A DNA stretch of 47,580 nucleotides from Clostridiales bacterium (GTDB taxonomy: Bacteria; Bacillota; Clostridia; Christensenellales; Aristaeellaceae): contig JAAYOH010000064.1 of assembly GCA_012520375.1 (NCBI GenBank), forward strand, positions 1 through 47,580. Direction: 5' to 3'. The notes below the pieces were generated by a model. The model made no database searches. It worked only from the letters and a program-made list of their open reading frames with translations, and was not told where the DNA came from. The translations under genes were made by a program, and so were the position numbers. Within the stretch, counting starts at the first letter, position 1, and every line of letters begins with the position of its first letter. This document shows positions 15,481 through 23,338 of this stretch, in pieces.

Positions 15481-17663
15481 GTTAATTGTTGCGTACCCGG
15501 CGCCTCTTCCCGCACAAACTCGAAGAGGTAACTGGCAAAGTCTTCCGTTGCCTCGGGAAGGGGGATGCCCACGCGGTTCAGGGCGCCCCCCGTAGCCCGG
15601 ATGCCGCCGGCTTTCTCCCGGTACAGGACGTCCTCCTCCGGCAGCCTGGGGAATACCCGGTAGGGCCTGCCGTTGGGCTGTACCAGGCCCCTGTATACCA
15701 GCACCAGGCAGCGGCTCCCGTCTTTTGCGGCAAACTGCCAGGCGCACAGGCTGCTGTCCCGGAAGGGGTCCGCCAGGCGGGTGAAGTCTCCCTCCCGGAT
15801 CAGGCTCCGCAGGCGCTTGTATTCCCGGATGGCTTGCCGGGCGGTGGCCAGGTCTTTCGGCTCGGTGCGGGACAGATCCAGCTCGAAGCCGAAATTGCCC
15901 CCCATGGCCACCAGGCAGCGGGTCTCGAAGGATATAGTGCGGCCGGTCTGGTGGTTGGGCACCGCGCTCACGTGGGCGCACATGGCGCTGATGGGGTAGA
16001 GCAGGGAGGTGGCGTACTGGATGCGCAGGCGCTCGTAGGCGTCCGTGTCGTCGCTGGTCCAGTATTGGGGCATGTAGCACAGGATCCCGGTGTCAAAGCG
16101 GCCGCCGCCTCCGGAGCAGCCCTCGAACAGCACCTGGGGGAAGGACCGGGTCAGTTCCTCCATCACCCGGTACAGGCCCAGCATGTAGCGGTGCTGGGAC
16201 TCCAGACGCTGCCGGGGCGGCAGGGCGGCGGAGAAAGCCTCTGACATGTTGCGGTTCATGTCCCATTTCACGTAGTCGATGGGGGCACTGCGCAGCACGT
16301 CCCCCACGGCCCGGATGATGTAGTCCTGCACTTCGGTGCGGGCCAGGTCCAGGATCAGTTGATTGCGGGCGGTGGTGCGGGGCCGCTCCGCCACGTGGAG
16401 GCACCAGTCGGGGTGGGCCCGGTACAGGTCGCTGTCCGGGGAGACCATCTCGGGCTCGAACCAGATGCCGAACATCATGCCCAGGTCATGGACCCGGTCC
16501 ACCAGCTGCTTCAGGCCGCCGGGCAGCTTTTCGGGATGGATCACCCAGTCTCCCAGGGAACAGTTGTCCAGATCGCGCCTGCCGAACCAGCCGTCGTCCA
16601 TGACGAAGAGTTCGCAGCCGATCTCCGCCCCCGCCCGGGCGATGTCCAGCAGTTTGTCCTCGTTGAAGTCGAAGTAGGTGGCCTCCCAGTTGTTGATGAG
16701 GATGGGGCGCTCCCGGTCCCGCCAGGCACCCCGGCAAATCCGCTCCCGGATGAAGGGATGGGTCAGGGCGGACAGCCCCCCCAGCCCCCGGGAGGAGCAG
16801 ACGAAGAGGGCCTCGGGGGCCTGGAAGGATGCGCCGGGCTCCAGCCGCCAGCTGAACACATCCGGATTCATGCCGCACAGCATGACGGGCTCGTCGTTCA
16901 CCCCCACGTCGGTGCTCATGCGGAAGCTGCCGCTGTACACCTGGGTCATGGCGTACACCAGCCCCGCCTCTTCCCCCGCGTCGGGGGTGAGGGCAGCCAG
17001 GAAAGGGCTGTGCTCGTGCCCCGACGCGCCCCGCCTGCTGTCCAGGGTGAAACCGGCCCGGGGCAATGGATGGCGGATGGCCTGCCGCTCCCGCAGCCAG
17101 GCCCCCTTGAGATACAAGAGATCGGAGGCTTCCCGGGGGAGGCGCACGGCCTGTGCCGCCTGGCGGATCTCCATGTCCGCCCCGCCCCGGTTGGTGAGCA
17201 GCGTGCTGCGGGCCAGCACTCCGTAGCCGGAAAACACCGTGTAGGACAAAAGGACTTCCAGGCCGGTCACCCCGTCCCGCAAGGTGATCTGAAGGGTTTG
17301 CGCCTCCTCTTCCTTTTCCGCATAGGAGGAGGGCAGCCCCGCGAGCCCGGGCTTGCCCGGGAGGATCCGGTGCCCCTCATAGCGCAGCATGAGCACGTCG
17401 TCCCCGCTGCCGTTCACCACGTCCAGGGCCCGCTGCCCCATATAGCCCGTGTCGTTGGTGGGCACTTCCAGGGGCAGCCGGGAAAAGGGGGTGTCGAAGG
17501 GGACGATGCCGCCGGGGGCCGCGAACAGCCCCTCCAGGGGCCCATCCGCCAAGGCCGGGCCCCAGTATCGGTGGAGCAGGACGCCCTGCTCTACCTGGAG
17601 GATGTAGCTGAAGTGTTGGTTTTGCAAATGAAAGATCCCGGTATCCGGGTGATGGATGATCAT
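15477..17663 (-). CDS. GH36 alpha-galactosidase
   Basis: The 728-residue enzyme releases terminal alpha-galactose from sugars such as melibiose or raffinose. Seen: the N-terminal beta-sandwich region (IFHLQNQHFSYILQVEQG and RYWGP), the barrel motif FVMDDGWFGRRD, FGIWFEPEMVS, the nucleophile Asp468 in KWDMNRN, and the acid/base region WTSDDTDAYERL (about 538-541). Length is typical for the intracellular bacterial group, and no signal peptide is present. The frame stays open upstream to 19220 but only as antisense to the transporter genes. ATG 17663 follows GGAGGGG. Divergent transcription from the sugar transporter supports uptake followed by cytoplasmic cleavage. Confidence 0.93.
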   Translation of the reverse strand: MIIHHPDTGIFHLQNQHFSYILQVEQGVLLHRYWGPALADGPLEGLFAAPGGIVPFDTPFSRLPLEVPTNDTGYMGQRALDVVNGSGDDVLMLRYEGHRILPGKPGLAGLPSSYAEKEEEAQTLQITLRDGVTGLEVLLSYTVFSGYGVLARSTLLTNRGGADMEIRQAAQAVRLPREASDLLYLKGAWLRERQAIRHPLPRAGFTLDSRRGASGHEHSPFLAALTPDAGEEAGLVYAMTQVYSGSFRMSTDVGVNDEPVMLCGMNPDVFSWRLEPGASFQAPEALFVCSSRGLGGLSALTHPFIRERICRGAWRDRERPILINNWEATYFDFNEDKLLDIARAGAEIGCELFVMDDGWFGRRDLDNCSLGDWVIHPEKLPGGLKQLVDRVHDLGMMFGIWFEPEMVSPDSDLYRAHPDWCLHVAERPRTTARNQLILDLARTEVQDYIIRAVGDVLRSAPIDYVKWDMNRNMSEAFSAALPPRQRLESQHRYMLGLYRVMEELTRSFPQVLFEGCSGGGGRFDTGILCYMPQYWTSDDTDAYERLRIQYATSLLYPISAMCAHVSAVPNHQTGRTISFETRCLVAMGGNFGFELDLSRTEPKDLATARQAIREYKRLRSLIREGDFTRLADPFRDSSLCAWQFAAKDGSRCLVLVYRGLVQPNGRPYRVFPRLPEEDVLYREKAGGIRATGGALNRVGIPLPEATEDFASYLFEFVREEAPGTQQLT

Positions 17664-17699
17664 GTGCGCCCCTCCCTTATCCTTTGTTGGGTCTTCCGT

Positions 17700-17728
17700 A
17701 TTATACGTCCCCGGGGCGCCCCTGTCAA
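17700..17728 (-). promoter_or_regulatory. consensus sigma-A promoter of the alpha-galactosidase gene
   Basis: Minus-strand TTGACA (17728-17723) and TATAAT (17705-17700) match consensus at every base with a 17 bp spacer, 37 bp before the ATG. Such a strong promoter suggests repressor control, but no clear operator was identified. Confidence 0.88.
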
Positions 17729-17800
17729 CGCATCGGCGGTTTGAAAGCTTTTCCCTCCCTTTCCGGAGAAGTAATTTGAATATTTTTGCATTGTGGGGGA

Positions 17801-17829
17801 TTGACAAATCGATGAGATAATGATAGTAT
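17801..17829 (+). promoter_or_regulatory. sigma-A promoter of the sugar ABC transporter operon
   Basis: TTGACA (17801-17806) and TAGTAT (17824-17829) are 17 bp apart. It is back-to-back with the alpha-galactosidase promoter, about 70 bp apart, so one regulator could act on both. Confidence 0.7.
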
Positions 17830-17864
17830 CGGCCGTATAAAATACTGTAAGGAGGTATTTTCCC

Positions 17865-19085
17865 ATGAAACGTTTGTTTGCCACCCTTCTCGCCCTGTGC
17901 CTGCTGCTCTCCCTGTTCAGCTTTGCGACAGCCGAAGAGCAGGCCCGCATCACCTTCGGGTTCTGGGACACCAACCAGGAGCCCGGCATGAAGGCCATCG
18001 CGGAAGCCTACATGGCAGAGCATCCCGGCGTCACCATCGAGACCCAGGTCACCCCCTGGGACCAGTACTGGATGAAGCTGGAAGCCGCGGCCATGGGCGG
18101 CGCATTGCCCGATGTGTTCTGGATGCACTCCAACCAGTTCTTCAAGTACGTGTCTGCGGGCACCATGCTGGACCTGACGGATCTGAACCTGGACTACAGC
18201 CCCTACCCCGCCGGCATCACCGCGCTGTACAACTATGAGGGCGCCCAGTACGCCGTGCCCAAGGACTACGACACCATCGCCCTGGCCTACAACAAGGAGA
18301 TCTTCGACAACGCCGGCGTCGCCTATCCCGACGACACCTGGACCTGGGATACCCTGCGGGAAGTTGCCGTGCAGCTCACCGATCCCGACAAGGGCATCAT
18401 GGGCTTCGGCGCCCCCATCGACACCCAGAGCGGCTATTACAACTTCGTGTACCAGAACGGCGGCTTCATCTTTGAGGACGGCGTCAGCGGCTTCGACAAG
18501 GCCGAGACCAAGGAAGCCATCCAGGCCTGGGTAGACCTGATGCTGGTGGACGGCGTGTCCCCCTCCCTGGAGAGCTTCACCGACATGGACAACAACGAAC
18601 AGTTCCAGGCCGGCCGTCTGGCCATGCAGTTCGTGGGCAGCTGGAACATGAGCGCCTACACCACCAACGAGTTCATCAAGGACAAGTTCGACCTGGCCAT
18701 CCTGCCCCTGGGCAAGGTCCGCGCCTCCATCTACAACGGCCTGGGCTATGCCGGCGCCGCCAATACCAAGTACCCCGAAGTGGTCAAGGACTTCATCGCC
18801 TTCTGCGGCTCCGAGGAGGCCAACATCCTGCAGGCCAAGGAGAAAGCCGCCATCCCCGCCTATGCGGGCACCGAGCACTACTTCACCGAACTGTTCCCCG
18901 ACATCAACATCGGCTGCTATACCGAGATGATCGAGTACGGCGTACAGTTCCCATTCTCCCCCAACAAGAGCCTGTGGGAAGGCCATGAGTTCGAGATCAT
19001 GGTCGCCGCCTACAACGGCGCCATGACCGTGGAAGAGGTTTGCGACGATATGCACGCATACATCATGGATATCGAAGCAGGCTGA
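17865..19085 (+). CDS. sugar ABC transporter substrate-binding protein
   Basis: The 406-residue protein has a signal peptide (about 1-23, cleavage likely after FATA) and a family-1 extracellular solute-binding domain. Seen: ITFGFWDTNQEPG, AEAYMAEHPGVTIE, GGALPDVFWMH, and AYNKEIFDNAGVAYPDDTWTWDT. It should capture the sugar imported by the two permeases that follow. No lipobox cysteine is near the cleavage site, which is unusual for a Gram-positive binding protein; membrane attachment is not explained. RBS AAGGAGG precedes ATG 17865. Placement opposite the alpha-galactosidase suggests an alpha-galactoside as substrate; this is inference. Confidence 0.9.
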   Translation: MKRLFATLLALCLLLSLFSFATAEEQARITFGFWDTNQEPGMKAIAEAYMAEHPGVTIETQVTPWDQYWMKLEAAAMGGALPDVFWMHSNQFFKYVSAGTMLDLTDLNLDYSPYPAGITALYNYEGAQYAVPKDYDTIALAYNKEIFDNAGVAYPDDTWTWDTLREVAVQLTDPDKGIMGFGAPIDTQSGYYNFVYQNGGFIFEDGVSGFDKAETKEAIQAWVDLMLVDGVSPSLESFTDMDNNEQFQAGRLAMQFVGSWNMSAYTTNEFIKDKFDLAILPLGKVRASIYNGLGYAGAANTKYPEVVKDFIAFCGSEEANILQAKEKAAIPAYAGTEHYFTELFPDINIGCYTEMIEYGVQFPFSPNKSLWEGHEFEIMVAAYNGAMTVEEVCDDMHAYIMDIEAG

Positions 19086-19105
19086 TAACCCCCGGGACCT
19101 TTTCG

Positions 19106-19135
19106 AGGGAGGTTCCCCGAGAACCTCCCTCCTTC
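19106..19135 (+). terminator. intercistronic hairpin, possible partial terminator
   Basis: AGGGAGGTTC (19106-19115) pairs perfectly with GAACCTCCCT (19121-19130) around CCCGA, followed by a weak pyrimidine run. Between a binding-protein gene and its permeases it may stabilise the upstream message or lower permease expression. Confidence 0.6.
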
Positions 19136-19184
19136 TCAATTCATCATGCGCCCCCGCGCGTGAGCAATAAGGAGGCGACGCAGC

Positions 19185-20105
19185 GTGACCACACAAGCTG
19201 TGCAACCTGATTTGCGGCACAGGGGAAGCCGATTCCGCTCCGAATGGGGTTGGGCGTACCTATTGGTTGCACCCACCATCATCGGCCTCTTGGTGCTGAA
19301 CATCTACCCCTTCTTCGAGTCCATCTGGCTCAGCCTGCAGAAATCCCAGGGCCTGGGCCCGTCCAAGTTTGTGGGGCTGGAGAACTACCAAAAGCTGTTC
19401 TCCGACAAACAGATCTGGCAGTCCACCTGGAATACCCTGTACTTCATGATCCTCACCGTGCCGGTAGGGGTGTTCCTCGCCCTGGTGCTTGCGGTGCTGC
19501 TGAACAGCAAGATCCGCGGCCGGGACGTGTACCGGGGCATTTACTTCCTGCCCATGGTGGTGGCGCCCGCCGCAGTGGCCATGGTCTGGAAGTGGATCTT
19601 CAACGCCGAGTGCGGCATACTCAACCAATTGCTGGGCGCTGTCGGCATACAGGGGCCAAACTGGCTGTCCGACCCGAATCTCGCCATCGTTTCCGTGGCC
19701 ATGATCTCCATCTGGAGCGCGGTAGGCTACGACCTGGTGCTGATCCTGGCCGGCCTGCAATCCATCGCCGGCTCCTACTACGAAGCCTGCGAGATCGACG
19801 GCGCCAATGGGGTGCAGCGCTTCTTCCACATCACCGTGCCGCTGATCAGCCCCACCCTCTTTTTCGTGGTGCTGATGCGGGCCATGAACGCGCTGAAGCA
19901 GTTTGACACGATCTACCTGCTGGTCAAACCCTCAAACCCGGCGTACAGAAAGACCACCACCCTGATGGTGATGTTCTACCGGGAGGCTTTCGAGAAATTC
20001 AACAAGGGCTATGCCTCTGCCATCGTCATGTGGAGCTTTGTGATCATCATGGCGCTCACAATCGTACAGTTCGTGGCGGAGAAAAAGCTGGTCCACTACG
20101 ATTGA
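19185..20105 (+). CDS. sugar ABC transporter permease (MalF/UgpA type)
   Basis: The 306-residue inner-membrane protein has about six helices, starting with YLLVAPTIIGLLVLNIYPFF. The EAA loop that contacts the ATPase is YYEACEIDGANGVQRFFHITVPL. It forms the translocation pore with the next gene product. GTG 19185 is chosen because it follows AAGGAGG at good spacing. No ATP-binding subunit gene is in the operon, so a shared MsmX-like ATPase encoded elsewhere is presumed. Confidence 0.92.
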   Translation: MTTQAVQPDLRHRGSRFRSEWGWAYLLVAPTIIGLLVLNIYPFFESIWLSLQKSQGLGPSKFVGLENYQKLFSDKQIWQSTWNTLYFMILTVPVGVFLALVLAVLLNSKIRGRDVYRGIYFLPMVVAPAAVAMVWKWIFNAECGILNQLLGAVGIQGPNWLSDPNLAIVSVAMISIWSAVGYDLVLILAGLQSIAGSYYEACEIDGANGVQRFFHITVPLISPTLFFVVLMRAMNALKQFDTIYLLVKPSNPAYRKTTTLMVMFYREAFEKFNKGYASAIVMWSFVIIMALTIVQFVAEKKLVHYD

Positions 20106-20120
20106 GAGGGGGTACAGAGT

Positions 20121-20984
20121 ATGACGACAAGTGCGAACACCCACAAAAAACGCAGAGAAGCCGCATATCGCAGGCGCAGCAAATACATCATCCACGCTGT
20201 GCTCATCATCGGCTCTTTCCTCATGATCTTCCCCTTCGTGTGGATGATCCTCACCTCCTTCAAAACCCAGGGGGAGGCCATCATGATCCCGCCCATCTTC
20301 TTCCCTTCGTCCTGGGCCTTCACCCAGTACCAGGAAGTGCTGCGGACCCTGCCCTTCGGGCGCCTGTACTACAACACCATCATGCTGATGCTGTGGCGCA
20401 TCATCTGCGCCACCGTCACCTCCTCCATGGCGGGCTTCGCCTTTGCCAAGCTGGAGTTTCCCGGCAAGAAGATCATGTTCTTCATCGTGCTCACCCAGCT
20501 GATGCTGCCCTCCCAGGTGTTCATCATTCCCCAGTACGGCATGCTGTCCCGGATGAATATGCTGAACACCATCTTTGCCCTGGTGTTCCCGGGGCTGGTC
20601 AGCGCCTTCGGCACGTTCTTCCTGCGGCAGTTCTACCTGGGCCTGCCCAATGACCTGTCCGAGGCGGCGAAGATCGACGGATGCAACGTGCTCCAGACCT
20701 TCGTGCTCATCCTGATGCCCCTGACCACCACCGCCATGATGGCGTTGGGCGTGTTCACGGCCCTGTTCGCCTACAGCGACATGATGTGGCCCCTGATCGC
20801 CAACATGAGCATCGACAAAATGACCCTGTCCGCGGGCATCAGCTCCCTGCAGGGCCAGCACACCACCAACTATCCCGTGCTGATGGCGGGTTCCACGCTG
20901 GCCATGATCCCCATGATGGTGCTGTACCTGATCTTCCAGCGTCAGTTCATCGAGGGCATCGCCCTCACCGGGACCAAGGCCTGA
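20121..20984 (+). CDS. sugar ABC transporter permease (MalG/UgpE type)
   Basis: The 287-residue protein has six helices, starting near IIHAVLIIGSFLMIFPFVWMI in two parts. Its EAA loop reads LSEAAKIDGCNVLQTFVLILMPL. It pairs with the upstream permease. ATG 20121 follows GAGAGGGGG 15 bp after the previous stop. The final TGA overlaps the ATG of the SDR gene. Confidence 0.92.
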   Translation: MTTSANTHKKRREAAYRRRSKYIIHAVLIIGSFLMIFPFVWMILTSFKTQGEAIMIPPIFFPSSWAFTQYQEVLRTLPFGRLYYNTIMLMLWRIICATVTSSMAGFAFAKLEFPGKKIMFFIVLTQLMLPSQVFIIPQYGMLSRMNMLNTIFALVFPGLVSAFGTFFLRQFYLGLPNDLSEAAKIDGCNVLQTFVLILMPLTTTAMMALGVFTALFAYSDMMWPLIANMSIDKMTLSAGISSLQGQHTTNYPVLMAGSTLAMIPMMVLYLIFQRQFIEGIALTGTKA

Positions 20985-21757
20985 TGGGAAAAGAGAGACC
21001 TTTTGTGACAGTTGCCATTGTAACCGGTGCTTCTTCGGGGCTGGGCCGCGCCTATGCGCGGTCCATCCCCGAATTGTTTCCCCAGGTGGATGAGATCTGG
21101 CTCGTCGCCCGCAGGGAGGAGGCGCTGCGGGAAGTGGGCGCAGGCCTGGGCGTGCCCTTCCGGGTGCTGGCCCTGGACATGGCCCGGCAGGGCACAGGGG
21201 CGCTGGCGCAGCTGCTGGAGGAGACAAGGCCCCGGGTGGAGATCCTGGTGAACAACGCGGGCTTCGGGCTGCTGGGGGATTTCGACGCCATGCCCGGGGA
21301 GGACATGGGCCCCATGATCCGGCTGAACTGTGAGGCCCTGACCCTGTGGGCCCGGGCGGCGCTTCCTTACATGGGAAAGGGCTCTTTCATCCTGAACACC
21401 TGTTCCATCGCCGCCTTCGTGCCCAACCCCCGGATGGCGCTGTATTCCGCCACCAAGGCCTTTGTGTTCAGCCTGTCCAAGGCCCTGCGCTACGAGTTGA
21501 AGGAGCGGGGCATCAACGTGCTGGCGGCCTGTCCCGGCCCCATGGATACCAACTTCCTGGAAGCGGCGGGCATCCCGGGCAATTCGAAGACCTTTGAGCG
21601 GCTGCCCCGGGTGCAGCCGGAGCGGGTGGCCAGGGGCTCCCTCAGGGCGGCGGCCCGGGGGCGGGCTGTCTATACCCAGCGCTTGCTGTACAAGGTGTAC
21701 CGGGTGCTGGGCAAACTGCTGCCCCACAACTGGCTCATGCCCCTGTCCAAATGCTGA
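20984..21757 (+). CDS. short-chain dehydrogenase/reductase
   Basis: The 257-residue protein is a classical SDR. It has the cofactor loop TGASSGLG (14-21), NNAG, the catalytic serine in NTCSIAAF, and YSATK with the catalytic Tyr and Lys. A hydrophobic-basic C-terminus (about residues 225-250) follows. R rather than D after beta-2 (VARREEAL) hints at NADP. Substrate is not shown; being last in the sugar transporter operon, it could act on a sugar or be a generic reductase. ATG 20984 overlaps the upstream TGA, suggesting coupling; GTG 21005 is an alternative start. Confidence 0.85.
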   Translation: MGKERPFVTVAIVTGASSGLGRAYARSIPELFPQVDEIWLVARREEALREVGAGLGVPFRVLALDMARQGTGALAQLLEETRPRVEILVNNAGFGLLGDFDAMPGEDMGPMIRLNCEALTLWARAALPYMGKGSFILNTCSIAAFVPNPRMALYSATKAFVFSLSKALRYELKERGINVLAACPGPMDTNFLEAAGIPGNSKTFERLPRVQPERVARGSLRAAARGRAVYTQRLLYKVYRVLGKLLPHNWLMPLSKC

Positions 21758-21864
21758 GCCGGGGTCGATGCCCGGATTGAAACGCGGGGCGGCGGAAGGG
21801 GCGCCCGGGTTTGGTTTGAAGACTGAGGGGGAAGGCCAAAGGCGCAAAAATTTCCCGTTCCCGA

Positions 21865-21893
21865 TTGACAAAGGGGCCCTTTTCCGCTATACT
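21865..21893 (+). promoter_or_regulatory. sigma-A promoter of tRNA-Ser
   Basis: TTGACA (21865-21870) and TATACT (21888-21893) are 17 bp apart, 11 bp before the mature tRNA start. Confidence 0.85.
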
Positions 21894-21903
21894 ATTTTGG
21901 CAT

Positions 21904-21992
21904 GGAGATGTACCCAAGCGGTTGAAGGGTCCGGATTCGAAATCCGGTAGGCGGGCTCTGCCCGTGCTGGGGTTCGAATCCCCACATCTCCG
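21904..21992 (+). tRNA. tRNA-Ser (anticodon CGA)
   Basis: The acceptor stem is GGAGATG (21904-21910) with CATCTCC (21985-21991) and discriminator G21992. The anticodon arm CCGGA-TTCGAAA-TCCGG gives anticodon CGA, reading UCG. A long variable arm (GGCGGGCTCTGCCCG) marks it as serine type. The T arm is CTGGGGTTCGAATCCCCA. CCA is not encoded. Confidence 0.95.
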
Positions 21993-22000
21993 CTTTTTTG

Positions 22001-22023
22001 CCCGGCATTGCCGGGTCTTTTTT
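22001..22023 (+). terminator. intrinsic terminator of tRNA-Ser
   Basis: CCCGGC (22001-22006) pairs with GCCGGG (22010-22015) around ATT, followed by TCTTTTTT. Confidence 0.85.
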
Positions 22024-22054
22024 CTCCTCGCGGGGCGTTTCCGAAAAAACATGC

Positions 22055-22083
22055 TTGATTTTTTTTTGCGCCTGGGATATAAT
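22055..22083 (+). promoter_or_regulatory. sigma-A promoter of the structured leader/zinc-ribbon gene
   Basis: TTGATT (22055-22060) and TATAAT (22078-22083) are 17 bp apart. The zinc-ribbon ATG is about 250 bp beyond the expected start, so a long leader is transcribed. Confidence 0.8.
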
Positions 22084-22089
22084 ACGCCT

Positions 22090-22335
22090 TGGTTGCCGGT
22101 GCATCAGGTCTGTGGTTGAAAGTCGATGCCAGTCGCAGGCAAAACGACCCACGTAATCCGCTCAAAGAGCGGGGAGCATGGTGCGGCTTAGAAGTAAGTC
22201 CGGCCAGCGAAAGTGCTGAGAGGGCCAGTAGTGGGGGGCAGAAGCCCATGAGCGAACGTCCCGGCCGGCGGGTGTGGGGGCAAAGACCAGGTCAGCTGAC
22301 GCCCGGGCAGCTGTATCAGATTCAAACAGGGGGAA
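22090..22335 (+). ncRNA. structured noncoding RNA, possibly raiA-type
   Basis: This non-coding stretch has the look of a conserved RNA. Local hairpins include CCGCTC-AAA-GAGCGG (22158-22172), GGGC-AGAA-GCCC (22236-22247) and CAGCTG...CAGCTG (about 22293-22312). Purine-rich single-stranded blocks such as GGTTGAAAGTCGATG, GCAAAACGACC, AGTAAGTCCGG and GAGCGAACGTCCC lie between them. The overall size and these words resemble, from memory, the raiA-motif RNA of Clostridia; that identity is not verified. It is not RNase P, tmRNA or SRP RNA by their signature sequences. It ends just before the ribosome site of the zinc-ribbon gene, so it could be a leader or a separate RNA. Confidence 0.6.
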
Positions 22336-22341
22336 GGATCC

Positions 22342-22623
22342 ATGTTCGAAGACAAGACGCTGGTATGCAAGGATTGTGGCAGTGAGTTTGTGTTTACCGC
22401 CGGTGAACAGGCTTTCTATGCCGAAAAGGGTTTCCAGAACGAGCCCACCCGCTGCAAGGCCTGCCGCAGTGCCCGCAAGGCCAGCCGTTCCGGCGGCGAA
22501 GGGCGTCAGATGTACGACGCCGTCTGTGCAGAGTGCGGAAAGCCCTGCCACGTTCCCTTTGAGCCCAGAAATGACCGGCCCATCTATTGCAGCGAGTGCT
22601 TCGCCGCAAAGAGGCAGTACTGA
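22342..22623 (+). CDS. small double zinc-ribbon protein
   Basis: The 93-residue protein has two metal-binding modules. The N-terminal one is CKDCGSEFVFTAGEQAFYAEKG followed by CKACR (in pieces, Cys pairs near residues 10-13 and 41-44), matching the 'probable zinc-ribbon' family. The C-terminal one is CAECGKPC and YCSECF, a CxxC-CxxC ribbon. Its role is unknown; such proteins are presumed to bind RNA, DNA or protein. ATG 22342 follows GGGGGAAGG. It stands alone between the structured RNA and a terminator, before the ctsR operon. Confidence 0.85.
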   Translation: MFEDKTLVCKDCGSEFVFTAGEQAFYAEKGFQNEPTRCKACRSARKASRSGGEGRQMYDAVCAECGKPCHVPFEPRNDRPIYCSECFAAKRQY

Positions 22624-22636
22624 TCCAGGAACGACC

Positions 22637-22683
22637 CGGGGCTGTTGCAGAAACACTGGAAAGCTGCGACAGCCCCGTTTTTG
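22637..22683 (+). terminator. intrinsic terminator of the zinc-ribbon gene
   Basis: CGGGGCTGT (22637-22645) pairs with ACAGCCCCG (22669-22677), extended by GCAG/CTGC, and TTTTT follows. Confidence 0.8.
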
Positions 22684-22785
22684 TCGGGAGAATCGCCGGG
22701 GGGCTGAAAGGACGCCCGGTTTCGGATCGTTACGCCATGGAAACGCGCGCCCCCGCCCCGGGGGATTTTTTGTGCAAATCTTTAC

Positions 22786-22833
22786 TTGCTATTTCTTCCC
22801 CCATGGGATATAATATAGTCAAAGAAGGTCAAA
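22786..22833 (+). promoter_or_regulatory. ctsR promoter with CtsR operator
   Basis: TTGCTA (22786-22791) and TATAAT (22809-22814) are 17 bp apart. Directly after the -10, AGTCAAA (22817-22823), GAA, GGTCAAA (22827-22833) forms the tandem heptad known as the CtsR box. Bound repressor would cover the transcription start, giving heat-shock autoregulation. Confidence 0.9.
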
Positions 22834-22852
22834 GTTTGGGGGAGATCATACC

Positions 22853-23338
22853 ATGGCTCAGCTGAGCGATTCGATCGAACGCTTCATCAAAGAGTTGATG
22901 AGCGAGGACAACCAGATAGATTTGCGGCGCAACGAGCTGGCCCAGCATTTCGGCTGCGCGCCCTCACAGATCAATTACGTGCTGGCCACCCGTTTCTCGG
23001 TGGACCACGGCTATCTGATCGAGAGCCGCAGGGGCGGCGGAGGCTATGTACGCATCCTGCGGATGCAGACGGGGAGGCCCCAAAACCTTTTGTCCCGGCT
23101 GCTGGAGCGGGTTGGGAACGCCATCGAGGAGGCGCCCGCCGTCGCCATCATCGTGCAGCTGCGGGAGGCGGGGCTGGCGACGCCGAGGGAGGCTTCCATC
23201 ATGCGGTCGGCGATCCTGAACAAAGCCCTGGCCCTGCCCATCACCGCCAAGGACGTGCTGCGGGCAGGGGTGTTGCGCAGTATGCTGCGGCAGGTATTTA
23301 TGAACAATATGGAGGAAAAACGGCATGATATGCGATGA
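22853..23338 (+). CDS. ctsR: transcriptional repressor CtsR
   Basis: The 161-residue class III heat-shock repressor has an N-terminal winged helix (ELAQHFGCAPSQINYVLATRF) and the glycine-rich wing RRGGGGYVRI that reads the heptad repeat. A C-terminal dimerisation and McsB-contact domain follows (about 80-155). It represses its own operon and usually clp genes. Length matches the family. The operator is 20 bp upstream. The end overlaps mcsA by 14 bp. Confidence 0.95.
   Translation: MAQLSDSIERFIKELMSEDNQIDLRRNELAQHFGCAPSQINYVLATRFSVDHGYLIESRRGGGGYVRILRMQTGRPQNLLSRLLERVGNAIEEAPAVAIIVQLREAGLATPREASIMRSAILNKALALPITAKDVLRAGVLRSMLRQVFMNNMEEKRHDMR

Noticed and set aside
14246-15595. 449-codon plus-strand frame across rplL and rplJ
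   Set aside because: Opposite two certain ribosomal protein genes and their leader.
16359-17744. 461-codon plus-strand frame inside the alpha-galactosidase gene
   Set aside because: Antisense shadow with no recognisable domain.
17664-19220. Upstream extension of the alpha-galactosidase frame to 1247 codons
   Set aside because: The extra part is antisense to the sugar-binding protein gene. The ATG at 17663 has a ribosome site and promoter.
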